Assembly (NCBI RefSeq): GCF_017654505.1
Contig: NC_054537.1
Span: forward strand, 62,803,145-62,867,144
Direction: 5' to 3'
Origin: Polyodon spathula
Taxonomy: Eukaryota > Chordata > Actinopteri > Acipenseriformes > Polyodontidae
DNA length: 64,000 nucleotides
Shown here piece after piece: positions 12,489 to 23,959 of the stretch (positions within the stretch are counted from its first letter, which is position 1; every line of letters starts with the position of its first letter). The notes under the pieces were generated by a model. The model did not search any database and was not told the DNA's origin. It saw only the letters and a list, made by a program, of their open reading frames with translations. The translations under genes were made by a program, and so were the position numbers.

Positions 12489-12732
12489 GTGTCACTAAAT
12501 GTTCCTGTCAGGACAAACGAGGAAGTCAGCGCCTCCAGTCACTTTTTTTTTTTAAAGTAACAAAAATGCTTATTCACTGCCAAACATGAACTACTTTAGA
12601 TGTGTAATGGCTGCAGTATAGGATACTGACCTTAGGTTTAGGGTTTTGGTGTTGGGATAGGATTATTCATTGTTTTATTTAATATGATAACCAATCAGAG
12701 TGCAGTGTCCTGACAGGAACATTTGGTGGTAC
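12489..12732. mobile_element. Short MITE-like element with inverted termini
   Basis: AAATGTTCCTGTCAGGACA at 12497-12515 returns as a perfect 19-base reverse complement at 12706-12724. Outside it, partial inverted similarity continues (GTGTCACT against the complement of GGTGGTAC). The 240-bp size and absence of coding capacity fit a nonautonomous DNA transposon. I see no clear target duplication, so the superfamily is open. Confidence 0.5.
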
Positions 12733-13052
12733 ATTTGTAAGTACAGTCCAAAGAACACCCTGCCTCAAAAAAAGCCAGTCAAACTGTCAACCCTGTTTCA
12801 GTTCTTTCCGTAACCAGCCAATCCACTCCCCTCCAGCTTGAATGACGCCCCGCCTCCAACAACAAGTTTCGAGTCCGACTCTATACTACACGGACTATTC
12901 AACAATCCTACAGTTAATTTATCTGGCAATGTAATAATAATAAAAACTGTTTTCTCTACGTGTATGTCGTTTTTCTATTCTAATTTTGTTAGGGAATATT
13001 TTCCTCAGTGGAAGGTTACCCAGCAAAATAACAGAAGTTCAAGGTAAATATA

Positions 13053-14655
13053 CAGTGGCTCTCAAAAGTATTCACCCCCTTTGACTTTTCCACATTTTAT
13101 TGTGTTATACCATGGAATCAGAATGGATTTAATTAGGAGTTTTTGCCCCTGATCAACACAAAAAAGCCCATAATGTCAAAGTGAAAAATAAAATCTACAA
13201 ATTGTTTTCCAAATTAATTATAAATAGAAAACAGAAAATAATTGATTGCATAAGTATTCACCCCCTTGAGTCAATATTTGGCAGCGGCACCTTTGGCAGC
13301 AATTACAGTCATGAGTCTATTTGGAGAAGTCTCTACCAGCACTACAATTTTTGCCCATTCTTCTTTGCAAAATTACTCAAGCTCCGTCAAGTTGGATGGG
13401 GACCTTTGGTGAGCAGCAATTTTCAACTCTTTCCACATATTCTCAATTGGATTGAGGTCCGGGCTTTGACTGGGCCACTCCAGGACATTGACCTTTTTGT
13501 TTTTAAGCCATCAGTGTGGCTTTGACTGTATGTTTGGGGTCATTGTCCTGCTGAAAGATAAATCTTCTCCCAAGTCTCAGGTCTCTTGCAGACTTCAGTA
13601 GGTTTTCCTCCAGGATTTCTCTGTACTTTCCTGCATCCGTTTTGCCCTCTATCTTCACAAGTTTTCCAGGCCTTGATGCAGAAAAGCATTCCCATAGCAT
13701 GATGCTGCCACCACCATGCTTCATGGTAGGGATGGTGTTCTCAGGATGATGTGCGGTGTTGGGCTTGTGTCAAACATAGCACTTAGCATTGAGGCCAAAA
13801 AGCTCTATTTTGCATAGAATTTTCTTCCACTTGGTCTACGAGTCTCCCACATGACTTCTGGCAAACTCTAGCTGAGATTTGATGTGAGTTTTTTTCAAAC
13901 AATGACTTTCTTTTTGCCACTCTCCCATAAAGGCCAGTTTTGTGACGCTCCCGAAGCTTGAAGCTTGCCGTATGCACAGTGTCTCCCAGCTCAGCCGTGG
14001 AAGACTGTAACTCCTTTAGAGTTGTCATAGGCCTCTTGGTGGCCTCCCTGACTAGTTCCCTTCTCGCCCAGATACTCCGTTTTTGAGGACAGACTGTTCT
14101 AGACAGATTCACAGTTGTTCCATATTCTCTCCATTTCTTAATAAATTACTTTACTGTGCTCCGGGGGATATTCAGTGCCTTGGAAATGTTCTTCTATCCT
14201 ACCCCTGATTGGTGCTTTTGAAGAACCTTATTCCGGATTTGCTTTGAATGTTACTTCGTCTTCATGATGTAGTTTTTGTTAGGAAATGTACTAACCAACT
14301 GTGGGGCCTCCCAGAGACAGACGTATTTAACCTGAAATCATGTGAAACACCTTATTTGCACACAGGTGGACTCCATTCAACTAATTATGTGACTTCTAAG
14401 ACAATTGATTGCACCAGAGCTTATGTATGTGTGTCATAGCAAAGGTGGTGAACACTTATGCAATCAATTATTTTCCATTTTATATTTGTAATTCATCTGG
14501 AAACAATTTGTAGATTTTATTTTTCACTTGACATTCTGGACTTTTTTGTGTTGATCAGTGGCAAAAACTCCTAATTAAATCCATTTTGATTCCATGTTGC
14601 AACACAATAAAATGTGGAAAAGTTTAAGGGGGGTGAATACTTTTGAGAGCCACTG
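13053..14655 (-). mobile_element. Tc1-like transposon, full length, defective
   Basis: The element is bounded by inverted copies of CAGTGGCTCTCAAAAGTATT and flanked by TA on both sides (13051-13052 and 14656-14657), the Tc1/mariner target. At about 1.6 kb it matches the usual size of Tc1 elements. The single transposase gene is read on the minus strand. Internal AT-rich segments next to both ends repeat in inverted orientation, giving long subterminal similarity. The truncated copy at 1191-1582 belongs to the same family. Confidence 0.93.
13262..14260 (-). pseudogene. Tc1-like transposase, inactivated
   Basis: A Tc1 transposase binds the element ends through two helix-turn-helix units and cuts with a DDE/DDD site. 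On the minus strand the order is intact. The HTH block lies near 14130-14260; linker and second HTH lie at 13783-14112 (ARRELVREATKRPMTTLKEL, then LYGRVAKRKSLFEKN). The catalytic core is at 13503-13724 with HGGGSIMLW and the second aspartate in [10 protein letters not shown]. The C-terminal part (13262-13500) is broken by frameshifts. Around 13815-13830 the usual block with the first catalytic aspartate is missing by a short gap: ILC runs straight into KIELFG. A stop follows in the next segment. The gene cannot make an active enzyme. Confidence 0.9.
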
Positions 14656-14706
14656 TAGGTTTTCAATTTTTTTTATAAATCGTTTTTTAATAGCAATAGA
14701 GTCCTC

Positions 14707-14823
14707 TCGATGCAGGCTCTACTGTGTGATAGATGACCTTGACTTTCGTTAGCGCCCTAGCCTGCGACTCAGGACGCATAACTCCAGTCGCGGTCATCTA
14801 GTACACGGTACAGCCTGCACCGA
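14707..14823. repeat. 117-bp GC-rich fold-back hairpin
   Basis: The arm at 14707-14738 (TCGATGCAGGCT ... TAGATGACC) returns as its reverse complement at 14792-14823 with about 27 of 32 positions matching. The loop is rich in CpG (GCGACTCAGGACGC). It sits between a Tc1 element and an LTR and is not explained by either. It could be a small fold-back transposon or a structured RNA template; I have no family match. Confidence 0.55.
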
Positions 14824-14956
14824 TATGTTCTATCGCTTAAATACATTACTTAGAACTTTGGTGAAGTTCCACTAACAAGTCTCCCTAGTTAAACCCCCAA
14901 GCCCACCGGCAGTTTATGCTGGTATTTTTTGATACGTCTTTATATTAATAACGCCC

Positions 14957-15557
14957 TGTGGCAATGTTGCCCGCCCCTGTGTGTATTTTGTGTTGCATGT
15001 TACGTGTTGTGTGTTACTGTTGGAGTATAGTCATGGGTACACGGGATATAAACGGGTCTGTGTAACACGAATGTTTAAAATGTATATTTGTATTTAGGCA
15101 TGAGGATTACACAGCACTTCACGTGCAAGTAAAATGTAATAATATGTGAGCACGGGGAATTGCACTTTATTAATTCAGGTGCAGTTGTACCGCGACTCCA
15201 ATTGAATGACTGATTCGCAATCGAGTCTTGGTACAGCTGCATAAAAGCTGCATGTTTTCACTCACTCGGGGTTGTGTGTTCGGTGAGTGGAGAACAGGAT
15301 TGGAAACGGAGGTAATTGTAATAATAATAGAAGCTCACCGTGTTTTGTCTGTATAGTCCGTTTTCTTTATCTTTTTGTTTTGGCTACGTTGGCCGTGTCA
15401 TGTGTCTTGTTTGTCTTACAACCTTTTGTTTTCTGTCTGTCTGTTTATTATTAAATGCTGAGCGAGACCTCAGCTTCACCAAACTCCACCTCTGTTGATT
15501 ATTTCTTGGTTCCTGGTTTCTGGTCTGATGTCACCCACTGCAGCCATCTTTGTGACA
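14957..15557 (+). mobile_element. LTR (family A, copy 2), probably a 5' LTR
   Basis: Begins TGTGGCAATG, ends TTTGTGACA and follows the 7814-8422 LTR closely along its length, including CGCGACTCCAATTGAATGA and GGGGTTGTGTGTTCGGTGAGTGG. The flanking pentamers differ (CGCCC on the left, TATGG on the right), so this is not a simple solo LTR. Gag-like remnants continue on the right, which makes it a 5' LTR of a truncated element. Confidence 0.85.
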
Positions 15558-15569
15558 TATGGCGTCATC

Positions 15570-15922
15570 ATGGAATTACCAGCGCCTCCTAGACGCAGAC
15601 CAGAGCAGGAACTGCAGTTTTTTTTGGGGGAAAAAAAAGACTGCTGGTTTTTTTTGTGTGTGGGAAAGAGAAAAAAATAGTTGTTTTTGGATTTCAAAAT
15701 AAATAAATAAAATGGGATGAAAGTAGAATAACAAGCCATCGCCGGGGTGTCCCCTCTGCGACCAGGATCATCTATTCGCCAACTGTCCCTTTCACCACTA
15801 TGATGAGGAGGAGGAGGAACTGGCCCAGGAGAGGAAGGTAAGGAGAAGGAGTGGGAGAAGAAAGCTACAACAGCCACTGCAGCAACAGCAGGAGGAGCTC
15901 ATTCTTATATTACACCCCTAAT
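15570..15922 (+). pseudogene. LTR-retrotransposon gag remnant (family A)
   Basis: Twelve bases after the LTR an ATG opens MELPAPPRRRPEQE, which runs into a poly-G/poly-A patch and stops at about 15680. Further on, in another frame (from 15748), a cysteine/histidine knuckle reads CPLCDQDHLFANC, followed by an acidic run (DEEEEELAQER) and a glutamine-rich stretch to a stop near 15922. A short N-terminus, a zinc-knuckle-like motif and charged tail suggest a Gypsy-type gag with the middle deleted. The knuckle spacing is CX2CX3HX4C, one residue shorter than canonical, so RNA binding is doubtful. No pol follows. Function is inferred from position and motif only. Confidence 0.5.
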
Positions 15923-15929
15923 GATTGAA

Positions 15930-16630
15930 GCATTCTCTCTTTCTGAGCCTGCTCACGGGCTGCATTCAAAAGAGTAGGCCTGAAATGGATCAACACTCTT
16001 AAAGGGGTTGCATCCTGCTTCCACACCTTGCTAAGACAGACAGTGATTTAGAAAGTGATGTGATGTTCACCTAAGAGCTAACACAAAACAAACAGCCATT
16101 TTCTTGGTGGTTGGGCAGTCTTCATCAAATTATTATTAAGTTGTTTTTAGTTGAGAGACCCGTGTTCGTTACATCCCTTTCACTTGGCACAGTTTTTGCT
16201 TTTCCAGGAATTGGGACCTCAGCTATAGCGATGTCCCATTCTCCAATTCAATTTTTTATTTAATTTCATCACACCACATAACAAAAACAGAATGTCTTTT
16301 CTTTAAAGCTAACACTTACAGAAGTGTATAGCTGCCATGTAGAGCACAAAAAATCAGCACATATAACATTGAAACGTAATAATTATTTAAATTTTCACAC
16401 GATAATTATTATGTTAAAGCATAATAATTATTTTTATTTTCACAACATAATTGTTAAATTATAGTGTAATAATTATCTTGTGAAAACAGAAACAAAACCA
16501 GTATTTTGTTAGTCCCAAATCTCCACGTACTTGCTTGGTACACCCCATTCTTGATTTCAAAGTCCCCATAAAATTGCTTGATCACTGTTAGTACGCTAGT
16601 ACTGTGTACGCTTCTAACCAAATGATCTGT
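15930..16630. other. Intergenic stretch with AT-rich inverted repeats
   Basis: No gene seen. At 16375-16485, AATAATTAT-type motifs alternate with their complements (TAATAATTATTT, ATAATTATTATG), giving imperfect AT-rich palindromes that may be a small fold-back element. Confidence 0.45.
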
Positions 16631-16636
16631 CTAGAA

Positions 16637-16720
16637 CAGTGGTTTACAACCTGTGGTGTGCTCCTCACACCGGCAAGCCCAGTTTCACAAGGCTAAATCA
16701 CATCACACGCTGCAACTCGT
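16637..16720 (+). mobile_element. hAT (Charlie-like) terminal fragment
   Basis: CAGTGGTTTACAACCTGTGG resembles the terminal inverted repeat of Charlie-type hAT elements (CAGTGGTTCTCAACCTG). I could not find a matching right terminus within 1 kb, so only an end fragment is claimed. Confidence 0.4.
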
Positions 16721-16724
16721 CACA

Positions 16725-17887
16725 CGTTAGAAGCAACCCCACATGGTTCACCTGCCCTGTGGGAAGTATCAGCAATGGATCACTGGCTAAAAACAGGGTC
16801 TTTGAACAGGAAAGCGAGTGACAGGCTACCATCGAACATGGCAAGGAGTTAATAAAGTGGCAGGCAGCTCTGTCAACAAACAATTGTTGACCATGTTTCC
16901 TTCTTTCAACTAAATAAGGCAAAGTTTAATCTCTTTTAATGGAGTAAAACTGTCAATTTCTTGCCATGAGATGACAAGCTGCTTTGTTTGTTTTAAATGA
17001 ATGATTTTGTGATAGAGTATTTGTGTCTTTATAGCGAATGTTCCACACTGGTGTCACATAATGACTTGTAGAACTAAATAATAGGCCCCTACATGGTTTT
17101 AAGTTTTTGATTTGTGATCTTGTATCTGCAATTCTGTAAGCTGTGTGTTGTTTACGGTACTAATGTTGCTTTTTTTTAATTGATGGGGGTATATTTTACA
17201 CAGCGACTGCTGTCTATTATTTGAATGCATTAAAATGCTCTCAGCGGAGGCATAATGAAATCAGCTGAACAAAGTAGATTTACTTTTAGTGTGTTAGCCA
17301 TTGAATGGTGGTGCTATTTAGTGATTTGTGCCTTGCCTGTCAAAAAAGTCAGAAGCAGCCACTGGTAGAGTATCAAGTGACACCTGCAACATGCAGTCGT
17401 ACAGCGATACATGCTAAATGGGATTTACTTGGACCAGTAGCGAAGAGGAGCTGCAACCGCTGATCTTCGGAGCAACTTAGAAACGATTCAGAAAAAGTGT
17501 AGATTATAACATGGATTTACTTTTACTCATACCTATACCTTCTACAACAAATGTAACAACTTTGCATATGTTCAGTCATTTTCTACTGGTCATGTGTGAT
17601 TTAATTCAGTTTAAATGTTTGGTTATAGTTAGATAAGAATAACAGATGTGTACCAGAGAAATCTGGGTGGAGCATCTAGAGATAACATTAAATAACGTAA
17701 ACTCTTTCTTTATCAAAGTTTATTAAAAACCAACACCTCTTACAGTAAATGTGGTTGCTTTTGTGCATTTTCGTCATTTAAACATGTAATATGTCATCAA
17801 TCTAATTCGTAACCTGGTTGGAAACAAAGGAAAAACAGGAAACAAAAAAATTGACCATTGACAACAAGTTTATAAGGCTAACCTGAC
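16725..17887. other. Intergenic stretch, nothing recognised
   Basis: No gene, no clear repeat borders. It could be the decayed body of the hAT-like fragment to its left, but no transposase motif is visible. Confidence 0.45.
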
Positions 17888-17890
17888 CAA

Positions 17891-19054
17891 GGGCCTCATG
17901 GACTAAACGGTGGTAAATTACCTGAAATACTGCGAGGTAAGAGAAACCAATAACGCGCGCAAAAAGGAAAGCATGATCGCTCTATTCACTAATATACAAA
18001 TATGCATGAGTAAGGTGAGCTAAATAAGTCATTTGCCAGTTATCATAGCACACAAAATATTGTGGCCAAGGAGGCACCAGCTGGCACCAGCTACATCTTC
18101 AGTGGGTCTCCGTAGGATGAGGGGAGGCGGCCCAGGAAAGTCTTGCTTTGAGACGGTCAAAGCGGAGAGACAGAAAATAATTAACTGAAAACAAATATTT
18201 ATTTGTTCACCTTTATCCCCCTCTGGTTTATTTTGAAGGTACCTAAATGTTGGCTAAATATAAATGTGTTTCTTTTGCAATTCAGTAATTCATGTGTTAA
18301 AAGAGCACAACTGTCTCTTGGTCGTTTTGGCAGTACAACGTCATAATGGAAAAAATACAGTGTATCATGGGATTTTATACAGCACTGTCTATTCCTACAA
18401 TGCATCGTGCATCGAGAAAGCAAGACGTTTGGAATCAGAATAAAGGAAATTATTATGTAATACAGTTCACATACAGTCATCTTTAGGTAAGTTGCATTTT
18501 CAGAATCGTATCATTATGTACAGTATTATAACACTATGTTAAAATATTGCCCTTAATCAACAAAACCAAGAGCATATGTCCTGTGTAGCCTATATTTCAC
18601 ATTTTATTTGTAGTGTTTTGTGGGACACGGGCAACCGTTTATCATGGAAAAAAAAACGATACAGTACCTGAAAGCAGTTTATCATGTTTCCCACACAGCA
18701 CTACTTGTGGTCTGCTCTATTTATATTGTAATTTAGACAGACACTGCCTGGTTTCAATAAGCGATAAACTTAACACACGCTGAGACACTTAGGAAAGTTA
18801 GCACCTTTAAGTAAATATGGTTTTTATATCAAGTCCCTCCCTCGCGGTATTAGGGAAGAGAATTTGAATACATTTCCATGGATTACCATTATTAATTGTA
18901 TGTAAATGACTCACACGTGGTATCTTTTTACACGCGATTCATTTCGCGTACAAAGTCATTTGCCGCTGGCTAGTGAATATAGCAGGTATATAAAGCATGC
19001 AGTAAAGGGCTTACTGCTTGGTAAACTGGTTACCACTGTTAGTGCAAGAGGCCC
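17891..19054. mobile_element. Harbinger-like nonautonomous element, TSD CAA
   Basis: The left end (GGGCCTCATGGACTAAACGG) and the complement of the right end (GGGCCTCTTGCACTAACAGT) form inverted termini of about 30 bases with roughly three quarters identity. The element is flanked by CAA on both sides (17888-17890 and 19055-19057). A 3-bp duplication and a GGGCCTC start fit the PIF/Harbinger superfamily, and the start matches that of the element at 60461-62126. No transposase or Myb-like gene can be read in its 1.16 kb. A slightly GC-richer core (18060-18165) may be a remnant of coding sequence. Confidence 0.7.
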
Positions 19055-19057
19055 CAA

Positions 19058-20250
19058 GAATGCTCTCCAGCAAGTGAAACACTCATACATACAGACCATG
19101 AGGTACAGGGAAAGATACAGGAAGAAAAAGCACAACATCTGAGTTTTAAGTTAACTTTGATCTCACATTCCTAAGACTTAATAGGCCCAGGTCTGTGTAC
19201 AGTGTTATGTAATAACTCTCAAATAGGAAAACGAAAAGAACACTCTGTACCAAATTATTGTGTAGTGAACAGCCTTTAAAAAAAAAAAAAAAAAAAACAC
19301 ATATTTTAAATATCCCAATGATCTATGTGAAATTCTCCAAAAAAAAAAAAAAAAAAAAATCTTTTGGTCTGAACAGCTGTGGTCCTACAAACTCAAACTG
19401 AAAGAGACTTGCTATTAGTTTTTTTTTAGGCTCTATTAATCTTGCTTTATTAAGGTTCTAGTTAGATAAGAACCCATTTGGGAGTTTTTTTTTTTAAATT
19501 ACTCTTCAGTTATATCCCAGTATTAAACTGTGTTTTAGATTTTTTTCCCCAAAACTTTCATAAGGTTTTAAGATCCAAGTCTTACAGCTCAAACTAATTC
19601 AAAAGTAATATGAAGTGGGCAGTTATGACAGACTGAATCTAGAGTGTTTAGAGTTGTGCAGCACAATTGCAGCTAGTTCACTATCACATTATTAACTGGG
19701 AGGGCTTGGCAGTTAAATTCGAACCTCTTTACGTTTTGTTATCTGGTTGTTTTACTGTCACGGTTGGCAGTTGTCGGGATGGCGGGCAGTAATTGGGTTT
19801 TAATCCTGAGGAGGGGGTGAGGGGTGGGGGTTATAAATACAATGGATTGACAAAAACTAGCCGAGTACTGAACTGATGAGTCACTTTGCAAGAATGTCTG
19901 CATGATACACAGACACACTTAATTATGACAAAACCTCTGGTTGTATCACCAATGACCCCACCGCGTTTGTTTAGGGCAGAAAACTGTGTCCTGATGAACT
20001 CCCACAACGACGTAAATATTTATATTCCCCTGCTGGTACTATATTTGTTTATTACTGTGGGATTTAAATTCTATTTTTTTTAGACATCATTGTTGAAAAA
20101 AAAAAAAATTGTATTGAAAAACAAAACTAGTCACAATTTGTACTGTAAAACAAGCCACTTGAAATGTATGACATACAGTGGTCTCTCAGAATTCTGAAGT
20201 TAAATGTGTAACACAGTTCTTGAATGAAAATATCCTAAAGCCCTGCAATT
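19058..20250. other. Intergenic stretch with poly-A tracts
   Basis: Poly-A at 19279-19298 and 19340-19359, G-rich patch at 19808-19830. No gene or element termini are recognised. Confidence 0.5.
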
Positions 20251-20255
20251 TGGTG

Positions 20256-20260
<5 letters not shown>

Positions 20261-20353
<93 letters not shown>

Positions 20354-20356
20354 TAT
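20261..20356. repeat. (TA)n microsatellite
   Basis: Preceded by a short GTGTGTG run, then about 95 bases of alternating TA with one slip near the right end. Confidence 0.95.
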
Positions 20357-20717
20357 GTAACTGTACCCCAATTTAACATTGAATTTTGGCCGACATCATT
20401 ACAAATCGTTATATTTCATAATATTATTTTTTAGTTTAAGAATATGTTAATATTTAGCTATTGACAAAAAATAATCTTTTCAGAACGTGTTAGTTAGATA
20501 ATTGTTAAAAGTTATTACTGAGCATCCGTTAGGTTAAATATTTGGGATACCAAGTAATGTCATCAATTTCTCTATCAAACTTAAACCAACAATCACACCC
20601 TTCTCCAGTTCTTTCTGTTTACCCACGTTGGTGCTGAATAATATTTGTGAGACTGCAGCCCAACTGCTAAAAGCAAGGTCTTGTGAGGATGCATGTGTGC
20701 CACAATAAACTCACATA

Positions 20718-20719
<2 letters not shown>

Positions 20720-20782
<63 letters not shown>
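20720..20782. repeat. (TA)n microsatellite
   Basis: An uninterrupted run of alternating TA immediately left of a Tc1-type terminus. Confidence 0.95.
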
Positions 20783-20786
<4 letters not shown>

Positions 20787-20795
20787 TGTGTGGTA

Positions 20796-21110
20796 CAGTT
20801 GTAGTCAAAAGTTTACATGCCCCAATGGAAACGTATAATTTCTAGAAATTTCTCAAAAACAAACAATTATAGGAAAAATCTTTTGTAGCAAAAGTTTTCC
20901 TTTTGTGGATGATCAATAAAAGGAAGTTTTAGCTGTTTTTAACTAGAGGAGTTTTAATCATTTTCTAGTACTGAGTATGTGGTCACTTTACAAGGAACAT
21001 CCCATTTTGATTTCAGTGGCTACGTCCTGTAGCATTAAATAATATTTTCAAATTCTAGGGAGTGCTGCCATTGAAATGTTTTCATACTCAAATGAGATTA
21101 GCACCTTGAG
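20796..21110. mobile_element. Tc1-like terminal fragment (second family)
   Basis: CAGTTGTAGTCAAAAGTTTA directly after a TA (20794-20795) resembles the inverted terminus of Tc1 elements of the Sleeping Beauty type, and TTTCTAGAAATTTCTC follows as expected for subterminal sequence. It differs from the terminus at 13053. No transposase and no right end are seen. The stated right border is approximate. Confidence 0.55.
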
Positions 21111-21114
21111 GGCA

Positions 21115-21650
21115 AAGATTATTCCATTCTATCATGCCTACAAAATGCAAAATTGTATATAAAAAACAATAATTGTGAAAGAACATATTCCATATGATGA
21201 CATAATTATGGCACTGTATAATAAAACCATACACAGGCATGTTACAGCGTCAGTCAAACTAAAAGAAGAAAACTGTGGGATCAGCATGTTGTTTAGCTAT
21301 GAGGAGCATTGTGCTTTAATAACCCCCTCCCTTGTTTTCATGTTCAGTCTTGCTCTCCTGTAGGAAGCTGCTGCTTTGCTTTTTTCTTGCCTGATTTTTC
21401 TGTGAAGCCTTTTGACTTTTCAAGATAACATAAATCTGTAACAAGGAAACCTCATCTCAAATAATATCATACTAAGAAAACATTCAACTTCAGTCAGTCT
21501 GTGTAAGTTAATATAGACGTTTTTGTCTAAATCTGCCTTTACCTGGCTTGAGTTTGTCTGGGGTATCCCAGGTGCCAGGACAGAACAGCCTTCCATTCAA
21601 GCCATGTGACAATGTTACTCAACTCTGCTAACCTACTCCACACACATATA
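21115..21650. other. Intergenic stretch, nothing recognised
   Basis: A 62-codon frame at 21175-21363 has no recognisable motif. Confidence 0.45.
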
Positions 21651-21651
21651 C

Positions 21652-21785
<134 letters not shown>

Positions 21786-21789
21786 AGGT

Positions 21790-23570
21790 GGGGCTGGCAG
21801 AGTTAAAAGGTGCCATTGTAGCCCTAGTCTTTTGACAGGGAGAAAGGCAGGTGTTCCTAATTTTCTGTCCAACTCCTGTAATAATGTTGAACAGTTGTTG
21901 TGTCTTTACAGTTAGATTAAAATGAAATTGCATTATTCATTGGCAGTTCCCAGGGTTTTAAAAAGTTGGTAACTTAGCATTTACATATGGAGGCTTGCAT
22001 GATTGGAACTCCCTACCAGCGGTTATAAAAGCAGCAGAGGCAGCGGGGATCTATTGATAGATTGGCTGTCGACCACACATATGAGAAAAGCAGTGCAGAA
22101 TGTGGTTGAGGGATAACCCGCAGTACCAGTTTGTCTTTACCTGGTCTGTGACTTCAGCACCAAGCCATCCTGCCATACTAGGCCATAGAGCATCTAGGTG
22201 GCTTCATATACTCTGTATCCGATGAATGATGTCACGATCACAATGAATAGTACATTTTATAGCAGAGGTATTTGTGGTGTGAGGTTACAGGTACAAATCG
22301 AACCTCACAGGGAATTGGAAAAATGTGACCCCGCAAAAAATTAGCATAGGAGGTATGTTAAATTAAAGGGTGTTTTATCTCTTAAGAAATTTCTGCTAAT
22401 GAGTAAAACACTTTGTAAATTTCCTCCATTGTCTTTAAAGTAATAAAGCATTTGTCAATATATTTGACATAATTGAGTCAACTTGAGTAGAGGTTCAAAT
22501 TGAGATAAAGTGCTGTACCAGGCTGAACCACAAATGTTTCTTTTAGTGATTATGATCATTTCTTTATAATTCTTGTCCAGATCATACAGACAAGAGAACA
22601 ATGGCATTTGTTGCAAGTTGTCCCATGTACCTGTCTTATTGAATCTTTATCAACTGAAGCTTTTCCTGTCTTGCTATTTAATGTTCAAAGGGTCCTGGCA
22701 CATTTTTTAAATGTATTTACATTTTTTTTTAATGTTAAGAAGTACAAAACAAATTAAGATGTATATCTTACAGATTTATTTGCTGAGCACAGTTCTAATA
22801 TGCTGAGTAGTGCTTCTATGGGCCCTACTGATGCTCACTGGTGTCTCAAATCTCAACATCCAAGCTATAAAGTTAATCACTTTGTGCCCAGATTCTATAA
22901 TTCTTTAAAAGTCCTTGTGTGCACATAAGGTAATTGGGCTACACCTATGTATGTGTGTTATTAATAAGAGTATCAAGACCTGATATGTGTCTGGCTGTAC
23001 ATCTACCTGTATGTCATGCTTACATTTTTACATGTGCTTGCAGTGGATGTAGGGCAAGATGATTTATAATTCCTCAGCAAATCTGTATCTGACTCATTTT
23101 TGCATAGAATCAGCGTGATTTCTGATTGCTCATCTAGTTGCAACTGCCAAAGGAAGACAAACTACAGCCATCTAATTTTGCTTTAATAGCACATTGTTTT
23201 TAGTTTTTCCATATATTCTTTGTTGTAAGTACAGTAATATATTTCCCTTCATTCCTCATCAGAACGTTGTTAAAGTTAACTGTGTCCCATTTTATGGCTG
23301 TATTAGGTGAGGGTGGAGGATTTTCTTACATGCATTTACATATTTATGAAGTCTTTGTTGAATTAATTGTTGTTACTAGTTTCATATTGGATGTAATATT
23401 ATTTATTGAAAAACAAAAACAGAAAGCAAGCACAGAGGCAGCTGGACTATTTTTAAGTGACAGCTGATCTTGGGACAAGCCAGATGTATTTTTATTTTTG
23501 TCACAACACATCTGGCATACTGGCATGAGAGAGTTGGGAAATCAATACATGTGAATTCAATGGTTTTTGA
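21790..23570. other. Intergenic stretch, nothing recognised
   Basis: Unique-looking AT-rich sequence with only short motif-free ORFs. Confidence 0.5.
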
Positions 23571-23573
23571 GTT

Positions 23574-23635
23574 TCCACCACTTCTGAGACTCAAACCCAG
23601 GGAGATTACCACAGAACCTAGAGTTCTACCACTAA
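23574..23635 (-). repeat. tRNA-like SINE head fragment
   Basis: On the minus strand: AGTGGTAGAACTCTAGG (A-box-like) and CTGGGTTTGAGTCTC (B-box-like) at tRNA spacing. No acceptor stem pairing, so a SINE remnant and not a tRNA gene. Confidence 0.4.
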
Positions 23636-23959
23636 TTTAAGTACCAGTTCAGCAAATTGCTATTCTAAAGAAAGATTTGTTTTTTCAAAGCACATGGATA
23701 ATTTTTTTTTTAAATTAGTTATGGTACAGAAAGAGGTGGAAAAATTCTCAGGTCTTAGCCACAGGTGACATAACTTTTTCATGGCTTGGGTTCATAAGTG
23801 AATGCTTCCTCATACTCATTTGGACCAAGTCATCAAATACCAGTGTGTTAGAATCCCATAAAACCATAAACTTGTCAAGGCCCACAGTTGTGCTACTTTG
23901 GTTCTTGGAAGCTGATTGATCCCAAAACTTTAATGATTCGAATTATGTACATCAACAAC

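Noticed and set aside
7814..15557. The two family A LTRs as the ends of one 7.7-kb retrotransposon
   Set aside because: The left copy has its own GTGGT duplication immediately at its right end, the interval holds a Tc1 element and unrelated DNA, and gag remnants lie to the right of the second LTR.
15476..15877. 133-codon minus-strand frame
   Set aside because: It lies antisense to the family A gag remnant and LTR end, with no motif.
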